Of a DNA stretch of 64,000 nucleotides, positions 44,301-53,582 are shown piece by piece (positions within the stretch are counted from its first letter, which is position 1; each line of letters begins with the position of its first letter). The notes under the pieces were generated by a model. That model worked only from the letters and a program-made list of their open reading frames with translations, did not search any database and was not told the origin of the DNA. The position numbers and the translations under genes were made by a program. The DNA is from Chondrus crispus (taxonomy: Eukaryota > Rhodophyta > Florideophyceae > Gigartinales > Gigartinaceae): positions 124,001 through 188,000 of the forward strand of contig NW_005179021.1 of the NCBI RefSeq assembly GCF_000350225.1, in the 5' to 3' direction.

Positions 44301-45150
44301 AAGACCAAGATGATGGCAATATGACTTTGAAACGGCTTGAAACTGGCCCAACTCCCTGCAGTGACTGAAGCGTCTGTCTGGAGCCCGATTTCGAAGTATC
44401 TAAAATCGCCTCCCATTCCATGCTCATCACAAAACCCCATTCTCGAAGCAAAGGGGACAGAGTCCGATAAACCGTAGAGTAGTCAGGAAACAATTTCCCC
44501 CCCGGCTCGTATTTCTTTAGAAGGTGGTTGAAACAGCTCCGAAAGATGTTATAACCAGACTTAGAGTACCGAACGGTCCCGGACACAAGTAAAACAGCCA
44601 TTAAATTTTGCCACACGCTAAGCTTCTTCCATCCACGACGGATCTCCGCAACATCCAACTGCAGTCCTATATCATGATGCATTTCATCTTCCTCGTCCTG
44701 TGCACTGAGCCCGACCACCAGTTCATTTGTCGTACCCGTCACGTGTTCAAGTACCATATCTACCATGCCACCCATGTCTTGCCCATTCGTTTCATGCATC
44801 TCCGCGACTGGAATTTCATCTGCGAACTGCATTTCGTGGACCATAGGGGTTCCGAACCCCTCTATAGTCTCAAAACACACATCTTTATGATCTCTATCCT
44901 CCGCCTCTGCCATTTCTTCTTCTTTTGTTTCCGCTGCACCCGCTCCTCGGATTTCATCGCAACCTTTCTCCGCACCCGTACAGTTTTGTGTCGTTCCATC
45001 AGCACTGTGTGTTGAGGGAGCGGATGTATCTGCCAGATGAAATGTCTCCTCATGATGTTCTCCCCACCGATCGTCGTACGCAATGCGACCCCTTCTTCTC
45101 CGACTCCCGAGCTGGAACATGTTCCGTCGCTTCCGAATTCTTTTCTTCAT
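41357..45150 (-). pseudogene. CMC-type (Tnp2-like) transposase, copy 2, one frameshift
   Basis: Two long frames, 45150-43978 (390 codons) and 44107-41357 (916 codons). Comparison with copy 1, which reads through this region without a shift (RGETVSIILESEP versus DGGVVTLHLRKEP), shows they are one protein of about 1,270 residues broken by a frameshift near 44.1 kb. Blocks typical of Tnp2/CMC transposases: ILLYSDGFSPF (catalytic Asp), GGVYCLSLNYPPE, LFTDVVGFVSDYHEVGH (second Asp), a CNLC zinc-ligand pair, PDHLLAGNAINIL, and a carboxyl HFAELVFECAHQPLK (likely Glu). The amino end is basic (KKRIRKRRN), then acidic. This is the best-preserved DNA transposon here, and the single break could be recent or an assembly error. 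CACTA versus Plavaka subtype not resolved. Confidence 0.75.
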
Positions 45151-45231
45151 TAGCTGTTAGAAGCGAGGAAGACATCGGATGAGAGTGCAATTGGAGCCAC
45201 CTCATACCAGACGCGTATTTCATGAATGTGA

Positions 45232-45287
45232 ATGTAATCCAGGCTGACATCAGACTGTCAACAGTCTGATATCAGCCTTGATTACAT
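45232..45287. repeat. Imperfect 27-bp inverted repeat (hairpin)
   Basis: Arms 45232-45258 and 45261-45287 pair at 25 of 27 positions around a 2-base loop (left arm starts ATGTAATCCAGGCTGAC). It lies 80 bp upstream of the CMC transposase start and may be a terminal or subterminal structure of that element. Confidence 0.85.
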
Positions 45288-46879
45288 GCGTGAATCACAC
45301 CTGCTAATTGGCTGACTGAAATTCTGTAAACATATTTTGCAGGTCATTGGCTTCCAACTCGAGTTGCTGTACTCCTGTGCTGTGCTTTACGTGTTCATCC
45401 CATGGACAAAACGGAAATGACGTTTTATTGGTGCAGCATCATCCGTTTCGTCGTAAGAACCCAATTTAGGTCACAACCGGCTCACGTTTATAGCGCTGGA
45501 GGATACATTCGAGCTCCAAATGTATTCCCAAATCCCTATAAGTACGTTGCACTCATCCTTTGAGCTGACCTTAAGCCCAAAACATCCATGAGCAGCGTGA
45601 TACCAACGCCGTAGTGCCGCCACCCTCCCAGTGGATGAGATCCACAATGTGCTATCAACATTGAGCTACCATCACCGCAGGCGACACGATCCACAGTGAC
45701 CTACCATCACCGCTGGCGACACGATCCACAGTGAGATACTAACGAAACTTCACAACTATCCCGCACGTGATATGATCCTCCTAGTGCCACGAAACAGAGG
45801 CACCAACCGCCGGCAAAAGTCAACAACCTGAAAGTGATGCGAATTTCAGGGGCACAGCTAACAGGCTCTACCCCCCAAAAACCACCATCTGAGGCAGGAC
45901 GAAGACGACTGTCCACAGCCATGTGGATGAAAAACATCCTCAGGCATGACGAAGACGATCATCGACAGACACAACTGTTGTGTCTGTTGCAGCTGCATCA
46001 ATATTGATAATACTTGTAGGTACTGGCCTATGAAACGCTTGTTTTCACATCCATCAACAGTGTCGTCAGGCAGCGATTCCGTTATCATTCCTTACATTTA
46101 GTTTAGTGCTTTACAACCATTGCAAATGTAGTCCCCAAAACATTACATTACCAATTCCTAAACACAAAAAATGTCGTCCAGCAACATTATATTGTCGTCT
46201 CAGAACAAGTGTCAACTACCATCCAAAACCAATATAAGTATTACTTCTGAAAACCACGATTATAGTGTTCACGAACGATACGTTTATTGCTATTCCTACA
46301 TATTACATGTAACGTGCACAGAACGATGAAAGTAATAATTCAACATATTACTAATATGTATTGTCGTTGGACAACATTACCAGTGTTTATCCGAACGTTA
46401 TATTTCACGTTTCTGTACGATATAAGTAATAATACAATAAAGGAATATTTTATATTGTCGTTGGACAATGTTTAAAGTGTTTCAAGGAACATTATATTTA
46501 ACGTTTCTGCACGTTGCATTTAGTGCCATCTAATATAATTATATATATTGTGCTGAAATGATTCATTTATCGTTTCAACAGACAGTGCCTATAATGTTCA
46601 CATACGCTAAGTATAGTGTTTGAATAACACATTATAAGTAACGTCCATTGTTGATGTTATAATGTTTACAATGACATTATATCTATTGTTCACGGCTGAT
46701 GCAAGTGGTACCCGAATTCTGATGTTTTCATCGTACACGGACGTTTTATTATCATTCCTGGAATGCTGATGTATTGTTGTCCGAACAATACTATTCTGGT
46801 ATCCCAAAAACGTATCGTCCAAAAACATTACATATATCATGACACGATATTACTTTAATGTTTCGGAATACTACAAGTA
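45288..46879. repeat. No gene; 34-bp tandem repeat, then AT-rich degenerate repeats
   Basis: At about 45666-45735 a 34-bp unit (CTACCATCACCGCAGGCGAC...) is present twice with one or two differences. From about 46080 to 46870 the sequence is AT-rich and built from degenerate units that share words such as TTATATT, TGTCGTTGGACAA and ACGTTTCTG. No protein frame is supported. Confidence 0.65.
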
Positions 46880-47602
46880 TTGTTGTTCCTGGTACTTTGC
46901 CTCCGCAGTGTACGCTATGGATGCCTCGCCATGAGGCGGGGAGTTTTGTATTCGGACGAGGACGGTCGGGGCAGCTCACCAACTCATAAACACGCTCTGG
47001 TGTCATTCTTCCGTGATGCTCGCGTACTCTCTGGATGGTACGCCTTCCCTGATACCTTCGACCCGGGACCCCCCGCAGAGCAAGACGGCAGCGCACCTGA
47101 AGACGACATCAGCAGCACAACATCAGCAGCTTCCGACGATCTCACATACCCGTTACTTTCTGAGCAGTATGCTAAGCGTTTCGCACGGTTATCCGAAGCT
47201 TGGACCAAGGACCTCCTACTTTTGTCCAAGTGGTCCTCTTTAAATTGGAAAACTGCAATCATACATCGCTGGAGGGCTTCTACTCGTAGTTATTGTATCA
47301 ATGTACTCGAGATTGAAGCTTTGGTACATTCTGTACGTCACATGGGTCGATCTCCTGTCACTCGAGGGTCAAGTGTTTTGGTTTTTCTGGATAGCCTTGT
47401 TGGCTTGGGTTCTTTGGCCAAAGGCAGAAGTGCATCTCGCCGTCTTAGCAGAGCTCGCCGCAAGCTGGCTGCTTACGCTGTACTATCCAACGTCGAGCTT
47501 CTGTTTCACTGGGTACCTACCGAACACCAGCCTGCTGATGCTCCGTCCCGCAGTTATGCCCCCCGCAACTCCTCTCGGCACCCAGATCGAAACCGCTATT
47601 AA
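46880..47602 (+). pseudogene. DIRS-like RNase H domain fragment
   Basis: The frame contains an RNase H fold of the DIRS kind: INVLEIEALVHSVRHMG (Glu), VLVFLDSLVGLGSLAKG (Asp), a basic SRRLSRARRK helix, and WVPTEHQPADAPSR (final Asp). RT itself is not present upstream, where AT-rich repeats begin, so this is a 5'-truncated copy. The recombinase frame overlaps its end in another phase, a common arrangement in DIRS-type elements. Confidence 0.7.
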
Positions 47603-48575
47603 TTCTGTCTCTGTTCTACAACGCAATGCAGCCGCACCTCAAACTTTCCAAGTGTATCGTGCCGGCGTCCTTCGATTTGCCGCCTTCTGTTGCGAGCGGG
47701 ATTTACTATCTTCCTCTGCGGACCACGTGGATGATGCCCACCAAAAACCGTTTCACTGGACATTTCAGGATGACCTGTCCCGGGCCGCTAAGACTAGGAT
47801 GGTACATGCTGTATTTGGCTATGAATTAATGGTCCCCGCACACCGTAAGAAGCTAGTTAGCTGTCGTTTTGCCCTCCGTGGTTGGGACCGCCTCGTTCCT
47901 CGCAAGTCCGCCCGGCCTCTTTCCTACACCATTCTCAATGGAATCGCATGTGAATGTGAAAAGAGAGGTCTCTCGGTTTATAATTTTGCGTTTCGCTTGC
48001 AATTGAATTGCTATCTCCGGGCAAACGACCTTCTTAACTTAACCGACCAAGACATTGCGCTTCCAGGTGATATCTGACTTCTGCATTCGAGCCTACCATC
48101 TCTTGCCGGCTTGCGCCTCCGAGAGACTAAGACGGGTCCTAACCAGTTTGTGCGCATTTCGGATCCGTATGTGCTCCAGATCCTGCCCACTTACGTTTCG
48201 GCTCGCCGCCTTGAAGTTGGCTCTAGAGAGCAACTCTTTCCGTTGCACTATGAGACACATCGCAAGACGTTTCACCTCGCGTTACAATGGCTACATTTGG
48301 ACACGCAAAGATCTACACTACACAGTCTTCGTCATGGCGGTGCCACGCATTATTCTCTGCCCGGTCAGCAGGTGGCTGACATCATTCGTCGCGGGCGTTG
48401 GTCGGATCCTAAGAGTGCGACCACCTACGTTCAAAGTGGGCGAGCCCTCTTCCTCAGCGTCACAATCGCCCCGTCCAGGGCCCGCCGTCTTGCTGTCTTC
48501 GAAGTTGCTATCCGTCGTTTGTTGCATTCTGGGGGGTTCCAGCAGGGTCCCCATCACGGCGACCCTGCTGCATGA
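47555..48575 (+). pseudogene. DIRS-like tyrosine recombinase with one in-frame stop
   Basis: A tyrosine recombinase that would insert a circular cDNA. The frame opens around 47555 and has one TGA at 48075-48077; the same frame then resumes. Catalytic residues are visible: first Arg in LNCYLRANDLLNL, the HxxR box LHSLRHGG near 48326, and a nucleophile candidate Tyr in SATTYVQSG near 48427. A Gly-rich RGRWSDPKS precedes the Tyr. Only the single stop separates it from an open recombinase, so decay is slight. It pairs with the RNase H frame just upstream. Confidence 0.72.
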
Positions 48576-49018
48576 TGGGCATAGTCCGCGGAAGTATCTT
48601 GCTGACAGTATCGGCGGGCTACAGTCTTTTGGCGATGAGTTCATTTTATTCTCTAAGAGCAACTCCAGCAACACAGTAGCAAACGAGCAAAAATACCAAA
48701 TTTGATCAAATTTGATAAATTGCTCATTTGTGAACTAGTTTGACTTCCCCACCAGACCGAAAAAGTGCCAAAAAATATAACACCGCCGAAATTGCTTCGA
48801 GCAAATCAGTCCGATTTGCTCAAATGACTCTCACCCGAAGTTCTATTTCAGCAAATATTTTTGTACAAGTGCTGCATTAAGATTGGTCTATGAGTGGCGC
48901 TAAACCCGAAACACCTTGAAATCCGAGAAAAGTTCAGTTCTTCGCGCCTTCACTTACGAGCGAACATACACCGAGCACTTCTCTACTGTGTTGCGTCGAA
49001 ATCCGTCTCAAACCCACC
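48576..49018. repeat. Intergenic with GAGCAAA hairpins
   Basis: Two inverted repeats using the same word: GAGCAA...TTGCTC spanning about 48686-48726 around a perfect 18-bp palindrome CAAATTTGATCAAATTTG, and GAGCAAATC-AGTCC-GATTTGCTC at about 48803-48825. They lie just upstream of the Harbinger gene and may be that element's terminal region. No gene. Confidence 0.5.
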
Positions 49019-49825
49019 ATGGCCAATGTACTTGCAGAGAACAATGCGTCTCCAGGCTCAGGTTCCCCTTCAGCTCCAGTAACATCGCCGTCTGTCAAGG
49101 GAAAAAAGCTGAAATCTGCGCGAGGCTCCGGATATACTCCGTATGAAGATGCCGCAATGGCGAAGGCGTGGATTGCAGTCTCCGAGAACCCAATTGTGGG
49201 TACCGAACAGAAGTCGAGCGACTTCTTCGCCTGCATTGCCAACATCTACAACGAAAAGTTCAAGCCGGGAAACAGAGAAGAACGAACGTTGGCTTCTGTG
49301 AAGTCCCGTTGCAAAACAATCCAAAAGGAATGTATGTTGCTCTCTGGTTGTTACGCTCGAATTTAGCGATCCAAACCGACCGGTGTGTCACCAGAACATA
49401 TGATTAGGATGTCCACAGGTCTTTTCAATGGTATTGATATGCGTGTTGATGATGATTGCGGTAAGCCCTTTCGCTTCCTGCAGGCCTTGGATGTGTTGCG
49501 ACACCATGAGAAGTTCATGTCTGCTCTGAACCTCTCGCCAAAAGCACATACTTCTGACCCTGATATCTCTGCAGAGGTTACTAGAAGCACTAACGAAGAT
49601 GCTGCATCCACGGTGGGGGTCAGACATGAAGAAAAACACTCAACTTCGGCTAGCGCCAGACCGACCGGAAGGAAGAGGGCAAAGGAACAGATGCAAAAAG
49701 ACCGAGACGGAGCGAAAAAGATGAAGTTAGTGGCGGAGTCAGTGGCGGCGCTGGTAGAACGAAATGTGGCACTTAAGCGTCATTACGAAATAATGCTGTT
49801 TACCACTGCCCGCCGGCTGCGATGA
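49019..49825 (+). pseudogene. Harbinger element Myb-like DNA-binding protein, one frame change
   Basis: Amino half 49019-49366: after a Ser/Pro leader comes a trihelix/Myb-like domain (GYTPYEDAAMAKAWIAVSEN, NREERTLASVKSRCKTIQ), the usual DNA-binding partner of PIF/Harbinger transposases. The carboxyl half reads in the 49385 frame: FLQALDVLRHHEKF, then RPTGRKRAKEQMQKDRDG and a helical end (ALVERNVALKRHYEIM) like the NAM-associated region of such proteins. The change of frame near 49340 follows GTATGTTGCTC, so a small intron (GT...AG) is as possible as a frameshift. The partner transposase is at 52048 on the minus strand. Confidence 0.7.
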
Positions 49826-50572
49826 CGCGGAGTCGCTCGAATACTTTCGAACAATGCGTGCGCGAGCATTAAACGCAACTCGAAACGAAGAAAAAGCGAC
49901 CCAAAAAGATGGCGGCAACGGAAATGTCGAACTTTGACTCGGTGCAGCGCGCGAGCGCGGCGAGGGAGAAGTCAGCTGCACCGGGGTCTGTCACAAGCAC
50001 AGTGCCGTTTTATTACCACGCAGGAAGTCAATAATGTATTTGCTCAGTAATACCTGCTGTTCACCAGCACCTCTCTTTGGAAATATACACGACTCACTAC
50101 AGATATCTGTGCCTTTTTGTAAAACTCTATGCGAAATCCATCATCTTTCTGGCGTTGTAGATAGCATTGCAAATCATTCTGATCGTTGCATTGAGGGAGA
50201 GGATGTCGCAGGGTATTCCGGAGGGCCGAAAAGGCCGTTCTTTGTGGCAGGAGGAAGTGGCATTGGTTCGGGAATTGCAATTGCGAAGTGTAGAGCAGTT
50301 GATGGCATAAGGCGGGTGCCACCTAGTGTGTGGCAATGGTATGGGACGGGACAAGTAAAGGGGTAGACCCTGAAGAAGGCCGGAGGGAACAATTTGGCGC
50401 TCGAGGCAGCCCGCGCCCGCCAGCATCTGGCAGATGATGAGCTGTGTCGCTGGCGCCGCAAGAAACAGCGAATCTCCGTCCCACTTGACCGTCTCGCGAG
50501 ACCCCCGTCTTGACCCCTCCCCTCATCGCGCGCGCCCCCGCCGCGCCCCCGTCGCCCTGCGCATGCGCCGCC
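49826..50572. other. No confident gene
   Basis: Frames on both strands overlap one another (50034-50366 plus, 50044-50322 minus) with no motif. The GC content rises sharply from about 50400. Confidence 0.45.
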
Positions 50573-51196
50573 ATGACCGCGCCCGCCTTCCTCGACGCCC
50601 AGCGGTCGCCGCTGTGGCCCGCAGCCGACCTGCCGCTCTACGCCGCCTTCCTGCTCATCCCACTGCTGGGCGGATGGCCCTCTTTCCTCTCTTCCGACTG
50701 CTAGCGCCGGTCACGCGTATGGCCCGCTTCGCTGCGGAAGTCCTCGCTCTCGTTCCCAACGCCCGCGCCGTCGTCGCCCCCGTCTGGATCCTCCTCTACC
50801 TCTGCATGGCGCACGCGTCGTACCGCGTACTACGTACTACGCGTACTACCAGGCTGACACAAGCGACACCCCCCTCACCTCCAGCCCCGTCCACTACCTC
50901 ACGCACCTCCTCCTCAACCACTTCTCCATCATCGTCCTGTTCGGCCTGCAGCGCATCGACTTCGCCCTGCTCATGGTCCTCTCCCTCTGGCGCTGCAGCC
51001 TTGTCACCACCCTCCTCTTCTACGACGTACACCACCACGCAGCCCCCCTCATGCCCCTGTCCTCCTCTGCGTCTCGTACAACTTCTATCTCAATCTCTTC
51101 CTCTTCCTGAACAACCCCTTCTACACAGAGCTCGACCTCGCAAACGGATACCCGCACCCGACCCAAACCCCCGAAAAGCAAGAAAAGCTTCAATGA
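50573..51196 (+). pseudogene. TspO/MBR-family membrane protein, frameshifted
   Basis: Reading through three phases gives the five-helix TspO/MBR pattern. ATG 50573 to about 50700: LYAAFLLIPLLGGW (helix 1). Then another phase: VVAPVWILLYLCMAHASYRV (helix 2, the WxxLYxxMxxA signature). After a GTACTAC-repeat at 50830-50848: LTHLLLNHFSIIVLFGLQR and MVLSLWRCSLVTTLLFYDV (helices 3 and 4). From about 51062: SYNFYLNLFLFLNNP (helix 5, the YxxYxNxxxxxxN signature), ending at TGA 51194. The family binds tetrapyrroles or sterols in outer mitochondrial or plastid-related membranes. All three phase changes are -1. They could be single-base losses, assembly errors or small introns. It lies between the convergent Harbinger genes. 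Confidence 0.7.
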
Positions 51197-51239
51197 GGCC
51201 ACCCGCGGCGCCGCGGCGGGCCCCTCTTCCGCGCACACG

Positions 51240-51970
51240 TGTCAGAAAAATAACAGGCGGACGCGTGCCAGCGCGGCATGACTCTTGGGCACCCGCACAA
51301 AAATATAAAAAAATTACTGAGGGACGCGTGCCAGCACCACACGAGTCTTGCCCCTCCGCACAGCAGGGACCGGGGACGAGGTCCCTCGTCGGTGCATACG
51401 TCACCAACCTCTTCTTACGCCCCTCCTTTCCCCCCTCGCTTGCCCTTCAGCGCGGCACCGCCCCACTGAGTCTGTGCGCGCGCGCATACGTCACTGACCT
51501 CATCTTCCGCCGCCTCCCCTCTCTCCTCGCTTGCCCATCAGCGCCGCACCGCCCCGCTGAGTCTGCGCGCGCGCATATACGTCACCGACCACTTCTTCCG
51601 CTGCGCTTCTTCTATTCTTCCCCTACTTGCCCCTCAGCTCGGCGCCGCCCCGCTGTGTCTGCGCACGCACCACGCCATACGCGCGTGCCGCCTTCGATGC
51701 TGCGGAACTCCTAGTACGCCACCCTCGGGCGCCTCCACAGGCCCTACGACATGTTCTCGTCTGCGGCGTCGCGGCCACCGGTCGTGCTACTGCTGTGCGA
51801 CGACGTGTTCCCGCCTGCGGTGTCGCAGCCGCCAGTCGTGCGGCTGCTGTCCAGCAGCGCGTCGCGCTCGTTGTCGCCGGCGCCTTTACCACTGTGTGGC
51901 GCTGCCGCAGCCGAACGGGCCGCCGCGGCAACCCGAAACGTGCTCGCCCTCATTAGCGGCTGCCCTGCCT
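51240..51970. repeat. GC-rich tandem repeats
   Basis: Three repeat groups. About 51250-51370: a ~70-bp unit around ACGCGTGCCAGC, twice. About 51390-51675: a ~92-95-bp unit around CTTGCCC.TCAGC...GCATACGTCAC, about three copies with divergence. About 51750-51855: a 54-bp unit (GACATGTTCTCGTCTGCGG / GACGTGTTCCCGCCTGCGG), twice. Frames across them encode only low-complexity peptides. Confidence 0.7.
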
Positions 51971-52047
51971 ACGCCTAGACTTCGTAATTGCACCAGTCGC
52001 TTTCAACCTCTCGTATGCACAGTAGATACAAAACACAGCTCTAAACT

Positions 52048-52715
52048 TCAGCTTCCCGCAATGTAAAAGCTGCCATGTACGCTCCAAAGATGATTCATAG
52101 CCAGCAAGCGAGTACGAAAGTACTCCGACTCGTTACATGTCAGCCTGTGAACAGCGCAGATGGCACCGATGGAACCTGCCGGCGGAATCAAAGATTCTTC
52201 GTCGCAATGAAACTCCCACATCGGTGTAGCACTATTTCCTAATAAGACGTTCCCATTTTCCCCATCGGTTTCGCTTTCCTCTGGCAACGACCCAGACCGT
52301 CCATCTCGGTCCTCCACCATCATGTTATGGAGAACAACACAGCACCCCATCACCTCCTTCATAGCTCCCGTGTTCCATAACCGGCTTAGACGGACAATGA
52401 TGTGCCACTTCGCTTGCAATACACCAAACGCCATTTCCACGTCCTTCCTCCTTGCCCCTTGACAGCTCGCCTAGAGCTTTTCCTTTTGAGTGACCGGGTG
52501 AGAGGCTGTCTGAAGAAAGCATGGCCATTTCGGATATATGCGATCCGCAAGCCAGTAAGGGATGCTGCGCTTTTCACCTGCGATTGTGTACTATATCGGA
52601 GGACGATAAGCACAAATAGCAAATTTATTGCTTAACGGAGAAGCATCTAGTACGTTAATATCGTTCGCAAATCCAGGCATCCCGAAGAAATAATGCCAAA
52701 TCCAGAGCCTGTCTT
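52048..52715 (-). pseudogene. Harbinger transposase, C-terminal fragment
   Basis: Carboxyl part of a PIF/Harbinger DDE transposase. Minus-strand order: WIWHYFFGMPGFANDINVLD (with the second catalytic Asp), SPLSNKFAI, a stop, then IPYWLADRIYPKWPCFLQT, ARRKDVEMAFGVLQAKWHII (catalytic Glu region), CVVLHNMMVED, and a tail ending at 52048. There are two stops and one frame change. The amino half is missing; the gypsy LTR begins 110 bp upstream, so that insertion probably removed or displaced it. Confidence 0.82.
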
Positions 52716-52825
52716 CCGCCTATAGTCTCCAGAGTTACGGCTGAGACTCCTTATTTCCCTTGATACTGACCATGGTATGCGGTTAGGCAATTTTTCCAGG
52801 TCCATTTACAACAGTCAATGCTACC

Positions 52826-53492
52826 TGTAGTATAACGACGGACGGGCGCGCGGGGAGATTATTATCCGTGCGGACGTGCACGGTGTACACGTGGGCGGGT
52901 GTACCCACGTGTAGGGAGCGTGCTCGTGCCGAGTGGACGTAATCTGGCGTACGTGTACAGTAGTGCACGTGTCGGCCAAGCGGTAGTTTGCTAGTATTAC
53001 GCGTGTACGCTAGCACACGTGGCATCTGTGCGGTAGTCTGTAAGCAGCGCGTGTGTACAGTAGTACACACGTGTACCTGCAGCGTCCGCGCGGTAAGTAG
53101 GAATTGAGGCGCTAGTTTTTTAATGGCGTATAGTACCTGGTACGCACTAGGCGGCAGGTATTGTATACTGGGACAAGTGTCCGAGGCGTCCCTCTGAGGG
53201 GTTAAGACCTGACACCCGTCCCCACCAGTAAACTGGGGCAAGCTCGCCCCCGTCCCTTTTGCGCCTATATACGTCCGTTTCGGTTGTCAATCGCGCGCGC
53301 TGGCTTCTAACCCGTTACCGGTCGCTCCCGTTCACGCACCACGGGGCGACTGCGCGTAACCGGCCAGTGAGCCACTCCCTTTTCGCGAGCTCGTCCGATG
53401 GGTTCAATTAGCGCGTCGCGTCCACGCCGCGTGCTCCCTTGCTATAGCCTCCGCCTCTCACCCAACCCAGGGCGAAGAGGAGTTATACCACA
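52826..53492 (+). repeat. 5' LTR of the chromovirus (family B)
   Basis: Begins TGTAGTATAACGACG and ends GTTATACCACA. A TATATA box is at 53266-53271. The U3 has CACGTG-type boxes alternating with GCGGTAGT and TACAGTA words. It is nearly identical to the solo LTR at 2295-2964 in its second half. The bases after it (TTTTGG) are not a copy of the left flank, as expected when internal sequence follows. Confidence 0.92.
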
Positions 53493-53495
53493 TTT

Positions 53496-53512
53496 TGGTA
53501 CTCTTGTGGAGG
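53496..53512 (+). other. Candidate primer-binding site
   Basis: TGGTACTCTTGTGGAGG starts three bases after the LTR. TGG plus about 14 bases is the expected complement of a tRNA 3' end. The tRNA is not identified. Confidence 0.5.
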
Positions 53513-53582
53513 GGAAAACTCTAGAGGTTGAGCCGCACGCTTAGTCGCTCGATCGCGTGCAGAACCGTACGGACGGAAAAGG

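Noticed and set aside
50434-51714. 426-codon plus frame taken as one gene
   Set aside because: Only its part near 50720-50845 fits the TspO pattern; the rest is Pro/Ser/Arg low complexity from GC-rich sequence and tandem repeats.
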